Assembly (NCBI RefSeq): GCF_000372725.1
Contig: NW_005200701.1
Location: forward strand, 207,308-234,972
Source of the DNA: Emiliania huxleyi CCMP1516
Taxonomy: Eukaryota; Haptophyta; Isochrysidales; Noelaerhabdaceae
Length of the DNA: 27,665 nt
Reading direction: 5' to 3'
Shown: positions 1-8,042 of the stretch, in pieces
Layout: every line of letters begins with the position of its first letter
Position numbering within the stretch: the first letter of the stretch is position 1
Program-made: the position numbers and the translations under genes
The notes under the pieces: model-generated
What the model saw: only the letters and a program-made list of their open reading frames with translations
Database searches by the model: none
What the model was told of the DNA's origin: nothing

Positions 1-671
1 CTCTCACCCGACGCGTCGACGCCCTCTGCCCGGTTGGTGTTTTCGTGCACCGCGCCAATGTACTCGTTCCCTCCCGTCGCCTCAATCTGCTTCTGCTTCT
101 TCTTCTCCGCCTTCTTCTGCTCCTCCATCGCCGCCATCGCCTTGGCCGCGATCTCGGCGCGCGTCATCTTGGACGACCCCCCCGCCTTCTTCTTGCCGTC
201 CTTGCCGCCGCCCTTGGGCTTGGCGAGCTCCGCATTCTCCTCCTCCTCCTGCGCCCGCGCCGCCGCCTTCCGCTCCGCCGCCGCCGCCTGCGACGCGGGA
301 TACGGCGCTCGCAAACTGAGCGCTGCGCACGGGACAGCGGGAGTTTGGGGACAGTGCCGGGATAGCGCTCACCTTCTTCTCCTCCTCGGCCGCCTTCTTC
401 TTGTTCTGCCCCTTGGCGCCCTCCGCCCACGCGTCGTCCTCCTTCGCCCTCTGCGACGCCTGGCGCAGCAGATCAGGGCCGGTCAAACAAGGTCGGAGCA
501 AGCGCCGTTGGCCGTGTTGTGGGTGTGCGGTGGCGGACGCGGTACGCCAGGACGGTCGCGCCGAGACGACTGGCTGGGCTGCTCCGGCATCGGACGGGAG
601 GCTGATGCCTCTTCGGCGGCCGCGGCTTTGTCAGCCTTCTTCGACTTGGCGCTCGCGTCGCCGTATCCCAT
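1..671 (-). CDS. CCDC124/Lso2-like ribosome-associated protein, 3' end outside window
   Basis: Three exons are inferred: 671-609, 459-373 and 287 to about 8, all phase 0. The product starts MGYGDASAKSKKADK, continues through a Lys/Glu/Ala-rich coiled coil (QRAKEDDAWAEG, NKKKAAEEEKK, AAAAERKAAARAQEEEENAEL) and reaches SSKMTRAEIAAKAM and HENTNRAEGVDA. These match, in order, the coiled coil, the 'SSKVTRAQIE' motif and the 'EENVNRR..EGSVEAR' motif of the CCDC124 family (yeast Lso2), which binds the ribosomal intersubunit space of idle and recovering ribosomes. That role is family knowledge. Intron 2 (372-288) is GT-AG. Intron 1 (608-460) needs a GC donor and is less certain. A GTGAG at 7-3 may be another donor, so the conserved C-terminal part should lie beyond the window edge. 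The ATG at 671 is the first that gives a family-like N-terminus. Confidence 0.75.
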
Positions 672-856
672 CACAGCCAAGGGCCACACGAAGCCGAGCG
701 AACGGAGGATCACGCCGCGCCGATCACGTGCTGCGTGGTGCTGGAATAGCCGGGAGTCGTCGCGGGAAGAATCATTCGCCAAGAAGGTTGCAGCGAGAAT
801 CGGCGAGGGACTGCGAAGGGAGATAGAAAGAGGCAGACGACCAAGGGTTAGGGTGG

Positions 857-931
857 GCGACGGCTAGCACCACACTCCTCTCCTTAAAATCCCTGTGTGG
901 TGGCGGCGTGCCGTCCTCCCATCCCTCCCTT
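857..931 (-). repeat. Dispersed repeat family R1, copy 1 (inverted)
   Basis: About 75 bp whose reverse complement matches 19818-19894 with only a few differences, and partly matches 27596-27665. Its core reads GGACGGCACGCCGCCACC on the minus strand. It lies just upstream of the CCDC124-like start, next to a TTTC microsatellite (948-964). The family has no coding potential and no visible terminal repeats. Confidence 0.75.
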
Positions 932-979
932 GCGCCTTGGTTGTCTGTTTTCTTTCTTTCTTTCGAGCGTTCTAGCAAG

Positions 980-1300
980 GATCTTTGTTCGGTTCTGAGC
1001 GCAGCCGCTCACAATCGTTAGAAGTTCTAGGACTGCGAGCGCTACTGCTCGCAATCGGAGGCATGTTGCTAGGATTGTGAGTGAGTGAGCCGTGCTGCTC
1101 GCACGCAACCCTACCTACTCGAGTAGCTAGACTTTGCTCGGATTGCGAGCGCGATGGTAGTAGTCGTAGGCGTCACCAGTCACCTTGGGAGCGGAGCTGC
1201 TCTTAGTCCTAGAAGATGTCGGATTTAGGTGCTAGCAATCGTACAGAGATTGCTACAGAAGTCGAAGGATTGTGAGCAGCACTCCTCGCAATCGTAGCAT
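980..1300. repeat. Array of degenerate short palindromes (GATTGCGAGC / GCTCGCAATC)
   Basis: The decamer GATTGYGAGC and its complement GCTCGCAATC recur with variation, for example near 1035-1060, 1070-1105, 1137-1150 and 1268-1296, in alternating orientation and often with GCTGCTC or CTAGGA beside them. Neighbouring units can pair into small hairpins, such as GATTGTGAGCAG against CTCGCAATC near 1268-1296. No credible gene covers the stretch from 984 to 1252. Confidence 0.5.
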
Positions 1301-1813
1301 CTGCGCGCAGCGAGCCGGCCATTCGCCGAAGCGCCTCGAGGTAGCTCCATCGCTCGACGACGCTCCTCCTGGCAGCAGCTCCGGCGGCGGCTGCTCCCTC
1401 GGTCGCAGCAGCGGCCCGGTGATCCTCGGCGGCGGAAGCTCCGACGGCTCGGCCGCTCCCCGCAGGATGCAACGCGCGCCGCGGTCAACCGTTCCCACGT
1501 AGCCGGTGTGGAACAGCTCCTCCACCTTACCCGCGAGGCCGCTCGCTAGTGCGACGAGCGGCACATCGTCCACCGGGGTGTGCTTGCCTCCCCAGCAGGG
1601 GGCCGTCGGGTGCTGCGCCTCCAACTGGTTGTAGAGCAGCTCCATCAGCAGCGTCGCATGCTCCACGATGAGCACCTCCGGGTACCGCCCTCGCCACTGC
1701 CCCTTTGCGACGATCCGCGCGATCTGCTGCACTCTGGCTCGAGCGGTCTCCACCTCGCGCCAGATCGCCCGCCACCACCAGATCCTTATCGCTCTCTCTG
1801 CTTCGCCCGCCAT
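1253..1813 (-). CDS. Hypothetical protein, 186 codons, weak support
   Basis: An ATG-started frame of 186 codons. The first 100 residues look protein-like (IWWWRAIWREVETARARVQQ, then VEHATLLMELLYNQLEAQHP), suggesting an amphipathic helical segment. The C-terminal third is Pro/Arg/Ser-rich and runs into the palindromic array, so the true end may be earlier. Just upstream in another frame (about 1926-1816) lies an Ala/Arg/Glu-rich stretch (ASRARAEADLARHQAAAARR) that could be a preceding exon or a frameshifted part of the same protein. I recognise no family. A decayed mobile-element protein is possible, but nothing shows it directly. Confidence 0.3.
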   Translation of the reverse strand: MAGEAERAIRIWWWRAIWREVETARARVQQIARIVAKGQWRGRYPEVLIVEHATLLMELLYNQLEAQHPTAPCWGGKHTPVDDVPLVALASGLAGKVEELFHTGYVGTVDRGARCILRGAAEPSELPPPRITGPLLRPREQPPPELLPGGASSSDGATSRRFGEWPARCAQMLRLRGVLLTILRLL

Positions 1814-2054
1814 CGGCTCTCCCCCGCTCGTCGCGCCGCCGCAGCTTGATGCCTAGCGAGATCGGCCTCCGCCCGGGCGCGCGAAGCTTCCGCCACGGGC
1901 CCCTCCGCCAGCAGGGCTGGCGTGCCGTCGCGGGCCGCCCCTGTGCTCCCGGCGCCTTCCGCAGCACCCAGGGCATCGCCTCGAGTTCAGCTAGGGTCCT
2001 CCCTGGCGCAGCTGAGTGTAGGCGACGCAATATCCTCAACACCGACTTGCCCCA

Positions 2055-2330
2055 ATGTGTGCCGAGGACGGCTTTCTAGTAGCGTTGGCCGAGACGGCTG
2101 CCATCTCCGTCCCATCAGCGACCATCATCAGCAACTACAGCTCCTTCACCTGCTTCGACCTCGATTCAAAGTTAGCACCCATGACTATGTATTCCATCGT
2201 CGACACCATCATTGCCCGCCAGTCCGCCTCGGGCCGGATGGCCATCGTTGGCTATCCCGACTACGTCCCAGCGGCGCACGACGCGCTCGCGCGTGCAGCG
2301 AGGGAAGGCGTTGCCGTCTTGAGCACTTGA
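2055..2330 (+). CDS. Small hypothetical protein, 91 aa, weak support
   Basis: ATG-started frame whose second half is protein-like (MYSIVDTIIARQSASGRMAI, then PDYVPAAHDALARAAREG), reading as alternating amphipathic helix and strand. It stops at the left edge of a dispersed repeat (2321-2388), so the reading frame ends inside repeat-derived sequence and may be truncated. No family is recognised. It lies head to head with the weak minus-strand frame at 1253-1813. Confidence 0.22.
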   Translation: MCAEDGFLVALAETAAISVPSATIISNYSSFTCFDLDSKLAPMTMYSIVDTIIARQSASGRMAIVGYPDYVPAAHDALARAAREGVAVLST

Positions 2331-2388
2331 GCACTGGATAGGGTCGGTTCCGCATGGTACGGGACCCCTCGATCGTCTCGCCCTCCCT
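2321..2388 (+). repeat. Short dispersed repeat R2, copy 1
   Basis: Homologous to 23744-23821. Both begin with a doubled 'GAGCACT/GTTGCACT' unit, pass through GGGTCGRTTCCGCATG and end with GGGACCCCTCGATCGTCTCG. The internal GGTCGRTTCC resembles a Pol III B box (GGTTCGANNCC). No target-site duplication is clear for this copy, unlike copy 2. Confidence 0.65.
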
Positions 2389-3104
2389 CACTGGTGTGTT
2401 CATTGGGGGGGGTCATAACAAACCCGGTACAGGATCGAGGTGCACGCTGCCAAAGCAGTGTCGTCCCCCCTCTCCCCGACGGCGATGGCGGTGTGACCGA
2501 TCGAGCTACAAGAGGAGCTTGTTCAGCAGGATCCGGGACAGGTCTGACGCACTACCTCACTGGGCCTGAGATCATCGAGACAACACCCGTCACCGTCTCG
2601 GGTTTGCGTGGGATCGAACCACTCCGGGATGGGCAAGCCCATCAATTTCCCATCTGGTTAATTGTCAAAATTCCTGTTGTGCAAGAGGGGAGGGGGCTCT
2701 GACGGAGTGTGTGGCGGGAGAGGGCACAGGGAATGGGCGCGGGGGAGGGGGGGGGGGGGGGGGCTCAGCCGTGCAAAAAGCATTAATTAATAATAGGAAT
2801 GAAGAAAAATTGCTCGGCCGTTCATGAAGTCCGTCTCGATCTGGAGGAGACGGGTCAACCCCGTGAGGACCAGATCAGGTTCGCGTTGTCGTAGCCGGAG
2901 GGGATGTTGACCTTTAGCTCTTGGGGCCACCTTTCCGCTTTGGTTTTTTCCCCACTGACCTCTCGGGCAACTTTTACCAAATGCAAAAGTTGCACCTGGG
3001 GGGGGGGGCATCAGGAGCAGCATCACTAGTCCTCGTAGTACATCATGAAGTAAACTCAAAGACCCACCACAGCCTCCAGCCTCCACCTCCACCCGCGAGC
3101 CGTC
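2389..3104. other. Non-coding stretch with homopolymer G runs
   Basis: No supportable gene. It contains a 17-nt G run (2747-2763), a second G run near 3000, and on the minus strand a perfect Pol III B-box match, GGTTCGATCCC, near 2620. Frames crossing this stretch are compositional. Confidence 0.6.
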
Positions 3105-3118
3105 ACCGCTGCCGCCCG

Positions 3119-3309
3119 CGACGCCGCCCGCCGCGTCAGATAGCCGCGACGCGCGCATCGAGTCGCGTCGGAGAGCCGCGCCGCACCAGCAGCAGCATCT
3201 GCACCACCAGCAGCAGCAGCAGCAGCACCACCACCACCACCCGAGAGAGAAGCGCACCTGCCCGACGCCGCCCGCCGCGTCAGACGCTCGCGACGCGCGC
3301 GTCGAGCCC
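3119..3309 (+). repeat. 48-bp direct repeats around a CAG/CAC trinucleotide tract
   Basis: Positions 3119-3166 and 3263-3309 are near-identical, sharing CGACGCCGCCCGCCGCGTCA and GCGACGCGCGC. They flank a mixed (CAG)n/(CAC)n tract at about 3184-3240. Just downstream a 15-bp unit, GTCGACTGAGGTGGG, is repeated twice at 3357-3384. The block ends about 45 bp before the WW-FHA-WW start and may be its upstream or 5' untranslated region. Confidence 0.75.
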
Positions 3310-3426
3310 ACACTCATCACCACACCACACCCTCAAGAGAGTGTAAACCCACAACGGTCGACTGAGGTGGGTCGACTGAGGTGGGCTTGCGAGATCCTTT
3401 CCGCTGTTTCGACGTTGCCTCGTTCC

Positions 3427-4206
3427 ATGTGGCTGACACTAATTCTGCCTGCAGCCGCGCACCGCACTCTCGTCAGAGCTGCGGCGGTCCTCCGACCGCC
3501 CTCCGCCAGAGCCGCGCACCGCACCCGCAATCTCGTGGCTCAGGAGGGCTGGATCACGGGCGTCGACCAAGGTGGCCAGGCGTACTACTTTAACGAGCAG
3601 CTCGGAGACTTTCGGTACGACCCACCACCGGTCGTCCAGCAGAATTACGGTGGCGCGGTGCTGTGTCGTTTGCAGGGGATCTCCGGTGTGCACTACTGGT
3701 GCAAGTACGCGCTGAAGAACGGCGACGTGCAGGCGCTGAGCCGCTTCAACATGCTCAACCCAAAAGTGACGGTGTCGCGGGTGCAGTGCATCGTTCAGTG
3801 CCACGACGGCGTCGCTCAGCTCACCTCGTGCGGGAAGGGCCCGACTCTCTGGCGGACTGGCCTTGCGGATTGGGTCGCCCTGGAGAGCGGCGACCAGGTG
3901 CCGCTCCTCGACGGCGACCTCGTGAGCTTGGATTGCAACGACCCCGAGGGCGCGGTCTTCGTGTGCAGAGACGAAGCTGTGATGCATCAGGGAGGGTCGC
4001 ACTTGCCGTACCCTTGGCAGCAGCTAGTCGACCCGCAGTCTGGCGACGCGTACTACTCCAATCCGAACACGGGCGAGGCGCAGTGGGACCCTCCCACCAG
4101 CCAGGGAGGGGGCTATCCGCAGCAGGTAGCTTATCCGCAGCCGGACAGCTACTCGCAGGACGATGGCGGCTATCCCAACCAAGATAACTATCAGCAGTGG
4201 AGCTAA
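3427..4206 (+). CDS. WW-FHA-WW domain protein with Tyr/Gln/Pro-rich tail
   Basis: 259 aa from the ATG at 3427; the frame is open further upstream but without ATG. A first WW-like domain (GGQAYYFNEQLGDFRYDPPP) has Tyr where the second Trp belongs, so its ligand groove is probably altered. An FHA-like domain follows, with the strand signature LSRFNMLNPKVTVSRVQCIV and a late GDLVSLDC motif; FHA domains bind phosphothreonine. A canonical second WW domain (PWQQLVDPQSGDAYYSNPN...AQWDPP) binds proline-rich ligands. The tail is low complexity (GGYPQQVAYPQPD, DNYQQWS). This suggests an adaptor recognising both phospho-Thr and Pro-rich partners, perhaps in transcription or RNA processing, but the partner is inference. 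The acceptor-like GGCTCAG before GAGGGCTGG (about 3534-3549) means the N-terminal 40 residues could instead come from an upstream exon. The gene converges on the Jouberin-like gene. Confidence 0.7.
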   Translation: MWLTLILPAAAHRTLVRAAAVLRPPSARAAHRTRNLVAQEGWITGVDQGGQAYYFNEQLGDFRYDPPPVVQQNYGGAVLCRLQGISGVHYWCKYALKNGDVQALSRFNMLNPKVTVSRVQCIVQCHDGVAQLTSCGKGPTLWRTGLADWVALESGDQVPLLDGDLVSLDCNDPEGAVFVCRDEAVMHQGGSHLPYPWQQLVDPQSGDAYYSNPNTGEAQWDPPTSQGGGYPQQVAYPQPDSYSQDDGGYPNQDNYQQWS

Positions 4207-4350
4207 CGTCCTGCATTGCAATAGAGCCGTAGGTGTACACTTTAGCGAGTAAGGCCAAGATATGCACAGGAGGGACTCTGTATAACATTACACGAAAATG
4301 TTGATGCTTACCTTACCGACGACACCCGCCTGCATTTCCCTCGCCCCGTT

Positions 4351-5711
4351 TCAGCCAGACGAGTTCTCCCGCCGCGAGTCGTGCGCGAGCGTGATCAACG
4401 CGTTGCCGGGCCCAAAGGCGGCGCAGGCCACCAGGTGCTCGACGGGGCTCCAAGCCACCTGCAGGAGGGGGCCCAGCAGGCCGATGGCCCGGCCTTCGAG
4501 CAGCACAGCGCCCGTCTCCTCGACCCACACGTGGAGCCCTCCCTTCGCGTCGCCGCTAAAGACCAGCCGCCCGTCGGGCGAATAGCCGGCCCGCACGTGA
4601 TACTCGCCGGTGCTGTGCCCGACGTAGCGCGTCGAAAAGTGGTATGTGCGTGTGTCGAGCCCGATGAGCGCGCCGCTGCGCAGCTGCACCAGCAGCCGCC
4701 GCTTGGATGGGTGCAGGCTCAGCGAGTCGACCGCCGCGCCGCCCTCCTTCTTGAGTGTCTGGATGCATTTGAGCCCGCCACCACCGCCGGCGCCACGCCA
4801 ATCCGCCTCCCAAAACTTGATGGCGCCGAGCGCGTCGGCAGAGTAGCAGCCGCCGCCGTCAGCCGACCATACGACCGCGTTGACGCGCGAGCCGTGCCCC
4901 ACCGCCGACCCGACCAGCACGCCAGTGCGGCCATCCCACAGCCGGATACCCCCGTCTGCCGCTCCGGTGAGCAAGAGCACCGCTCTCGGCCCGCCCCCGC
5001 CCCCAGCCTCGCGCCGTCCGCCGCCGCGGCGCGCGGGTCCCGTGGCAGCGGTGGCGTGGGGCTGAAAGCGGCCCGAGTAGACAAAGGTTGGGTGGTGCAG
5101 CGTCGCCTCCAGAGCCAGCCCGCCCGCTGACTCCCCATCCTGGCTCGTGAGCAGCCACACCTTCGCCGTGCCGTCTCCCGAGACAGACATCAGCCGGGCG
5201 CCGACTGTTGCCGCGCCGTCGGTGGCGGGCGTGCCGGCCGAGCTGTCTTCCTCGGCGGCAGGCCCCCAGTCGAGGCCGTAGATGAGCTTGTGGTGCGCGT
5301 GCGCCTGGCTCGGGCGAGAGTCAGGTCAGGGTCAGGTTCGGGCTCAAGAGCAGTAGCAGCGCGTGCGGCTTTGCGCGCCTCGCACAGCAGCGCGCCCGAC
5401 GCCGCGTGGTAGACAGCGAGCCGCGCGCGGCCCGACGGGTCGGCCAGCGCTGCCGCAAGCAGGGCGCCGTCCGCCGAGAAGGCGACGGCGGAGGCCCCCG
5501 CCGCCCCCGCAGTTAGTGCATGCACCTGAGTGTTGGGCACTTTGCACGGCGCATCCGGCTCGCGGCCAAAACGTCGGAGGGCCGCTAGTCCGCTGCCATC
5601 GTCGGCATGGCTGACGGCGGAGCCGGTGTAGCGAAGCGCTGCGTGTGACGTCGTCGAACAATGTTCGACATCGTCGAACACGATCGAGTAACCGCCTTGG
5701 CCTTGCGTCAC
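4351..5711 (-). CDS. Jouberin (AHI1)-like WD40 protein, 5' end missing
   Basis: Two exons: 5711(or inside)-5379 and 5304-4351, joined by a 74-nt GC-AG intron, phase 0. The joined protein has successive WD40 blades: ASAVAFSADGALLAAAL, KLIYGLDWG, MSVSGDGTAKVWLL, LLTGAADGGIRLWDG, VNAVVWSADGGGCYSADALG, RLLVQLRSGALIGLDTR and LVFSGDAKGGLHVWVEETG, ending LLQVAWSPVEHLVACAAFG. Signatures that place it with Jouberin rather than generic WD40 proteins are CKVPN before blade 1, HHPTFVYSGRF, the HPSKRRLLVQ strand and VEHLVACAAFG. Jouberin acts at the ciliary transition zone (family knowledge). There is no in-frame ATG in the first exon; a stop lies immediately upstream at about 5714, so upstream exons are needed or have been lost. 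The upstream DNA is an inverted-repeat element. About 428 codons are visible, covering only the WD40 part. Confidence 0.75.
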
Positions 5712-5826
5712 TCACACTACGTGCCTCCCCGTGCTTGTATAGCCTTTCGTTTGTGGTTTGTGCCCAGTTTGTGCCCCGTTTTTTGTGCCGCGTCCCGGGC
5801 CCCCGAGTTCATTTAAAAAGGGGCGG

Positions 5827-6590
5827 GGGTTGTTGCACGAGTATATGGGCCAAAAGCGTCGAAAATGTCCCAAAAAAGCGAGGCTGGAGTTTGTTGCAGC
5901 CCCACAGCCGGCGCGCGCCGCCAGGAAGCACCGCTCGCGTGTCGGCCGCACTCCCTGGCACCCAGGGAGTGCGGCCGACCGACCAGACCGAGTAGGCTCG
6001 ACGCCGTGCTCGCTGTGGGGCTGCAACAAACTCGCCGCCGAGCGTGCCACCGAAAGCGTCCCGGCGGAGGTGATGGAGTGTGAGACCTGAGGCTGCGGAG
6101 GTGACGCCTGAGGTACCGGCCCGTGCACGGCGACTCAGCCGGCGACCGCCACGGGCTCAGACGAGACTTGTCGACTCGTTCCATCTCAGCTTCACCGTGG
6201 TCATCGGGCGTCTGTCGACGTCAGGACCACCCATACAGCTCGCGGGTTTGAGGTCGCAAGAGCCAAGATGGTGGCGTTTGGACATCCCAGCCATCACACA
6301 AGACAGCCTGTAGGTGATGGCGGGACGGCGCAGTGTTTGTGGCACTCGGCAGTAGGCACCCGCGGCACGGCCCCGCTGTCGGCTCTCGCGGGCTGCGGAA
6401 CCGGCCCCATAAGGGGACGGTCCGGGCGAGTGTGGCAGCTCCTGCGCTAGTATGGGCACCCTCCATCACAACACTACTGATCCTGGTCATCAGAGCTGCC
6501 AGGGATAGCGTCAGGAGCCGGTAGATCGATGTAGGAGTCAAAACCCCTCATATTTGAGACATCGTGGCCCATATACTCGTGCAACAACCC
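5827..6590. mobile_element. Non-autonomous element with 26-bp terminal inverted repeats
   Basis: Positions 5827-5852 and 6565-6590 are perfect inverted repeats (26 bp; core TTGCACGAGTATATGGGCC). Homology continues weakly inward (AATGTCCCAAAA against the complement of the 6547-6562 region). GCGG flanks both ends (5823-5826 and 6591-6594), a possible 4-bp target duplication, but the flanks are G-rich. The 764-bp body encodes no transposase, as in a MITE or foldback element. It contains a second inverted-repeat pair and a hairpin at 5887-6033. It lies immediately upstream of the start-less Jouberin-like gene. Confidence 0.6.
5887..6033. repeat. Nested inverted repeats: 21-bp arms around an 18-bp stem hairpin
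   Basis: Outer arms 5887-5907 and 6013-6033 are perfect 21-bp inverted repeats (core TTGTTGCAGCCCCACAG). Inside, 5941-5958 and 5962-5979 form a perfect 18-bp stem with a 3-nt CAC loop (core GGCCGCACTCCCTGG). The whole lies inside the 5827-6590 element near its left end. Confidence 0.85.
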
Positions 6591-7080
6591 GCGGGGGGCG
6601 CGGGGGGGCGGCTAGGGGGGCGGCGGGTGGGCGGGGTGTCTGTGTGACGGGATTCCCTACGGCTTTACCTTTAGTGACCCACTCGCCTAGGCAGTGCAGT
6701 CCGGAGCCGTATTCGGCTGGGCGACAAGGTGGCGTGCCGAGTGGTGCCGACGCTGCCGTTCCGCAATCTGCTCGCTGCCAGAAAAGGCGTGCGGCTGGCG
6801 GCGCCGCCGCCGCCACACGCCGACCATCCCGCGCCGCTGGAGACGGGTGCGACGAGCGCTTGGATGTCAAAGTTGTTGTCACGGTGCGGGTCGCCTGCGA
6901 ACTCGAGACGGCTGAGGTGATGTGCGGCGCGGGGCGCTCTAACGCGAGAGCACCGCGGAGACGGCGGAGACGGCGTGGGGGCAGTGCGCCGCAGGAGGAC
7001 GTAAAATCTCGTGCAAGCTCGTGCAAGCTCGCGTGCCAGGTGGCGACGGCGAGATGTCTCCGGCACCATCCAGCTTTCAT
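6591..7080. other. No gene seen; 3' flank of the fucosyltransferase-like gene
   Basis: G-rich at the left (6591-6640). Both strands are open over long distances because of composition, but no frame shows a recognisable domain. A minus-strand stretch near 6860-6905 (GDPHRDNNFDIQALV) looks mildly protein-like and could be a further 3' exon or untranslated sequence of the gene at 7081-8902. Confidence 0.4.
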
Positions 7081-7835
7081 CTAGGACGGCGCGCCGGGCG
7101 GCCGCATCGCGCGGTCGAGGCTTGTCGAGCAGCCAGCGGAGGTGGCGGCGGAGGTGGCGGAGGCGGCGGAAGTGGCGGAAGAGGAGGCGGAGGAGGCAGA
7201 GGAGGAGGAGGCGGAGGAGGAGGCGGAGGAGGAGGCGGAGGCGACGGCGGAGGCGACGGCGGGCGAGCGGACGGGCGCCGCCGCCGCGCGCTGCAGGAGG
7301 ACGAGCTGCGACCAGGTCGAGTCGATCGTGCCTGCGAACGCGTCTGCGCGGAAGCACACCTGGTGGCGAGGCGAGGCGAGGCGAGGCGAAGTGAGGTGGT
7401 GGGGTGAGTGCAGTGGGTGGGGCGAAGTGTTCAGACAGCGGCAGCAGTCCTGCCACCTCTTGCTCGAGGATCGAGGAGGTGATCTCCCCAGATCTCCCCA
7501 GATCTCCCCAGATCTCCCACCTCTTGCTCGATCAGCGAGGCGGCGTAGTTCTCCGCCGCCCAGCCGTGCCCGCCGCCGAGCGCCGCCGCAATCTCCCGCG
7601 GGGAGGGCGCGCGCAACCGCGGCACGAGGCGGCGAAGCTCGTCTCCCTCGCGCGAGAAGGGGCCTAATCTCGGGCGATCTCGGGCGATCTCGGGCGATCT
7701 CGGGCAGACTCGGCTGGTCTCCCTCGCGTGAGAAGGGGCCTCCGACGGCGGCACGGGCGAGGTAGACGTCTGCGTCGCCGAGCAGCGCCCGGAGCTGCGA
7801 GATTGCGGGGGACGTGTCGCGGGCATGTCCGGTCT

Positions 7836-7896
<61 letters not shown>

Positions 7897-7900
7897 GGGA

Positions 7901-7941
<41 letters not shown>

Positions 7942-7997
7942 GGGAGGGAGGGAGGGAGGGGGGGGAGGGAGGGTGGGTGAGTGGGAGGGAGGGAGGG

Positions 7998-8042
<45 letters not shown>

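Noticed and set aside
845..853. GGGTTAGGG, and CCCTAACC at 13361, as interstitial telomere repeats
   Set aside because: Less than two units each; expected by chance in this composition.
34..867. Plus-strand 277-codon frame over the CCDC124-like gene
   Set aside because: It is the shadow of the spliced minus-strand gene, whose conserved motifs are clear.
7477..7520. Regular 10-bp GATCTGGGGA repeats as a CRISPR-like or binding-site array
   Set aside because: No unique spacers, period too short, and it lies inside a eukaryotic intron; treated as a minisatellite instead.
7011..7765. Plus-strand Gly/Arg/Glu-rich frames
   Set aside because: Produced by the GGA repeat encoding the Ala/Ser tail on the other strand; no domain seen.
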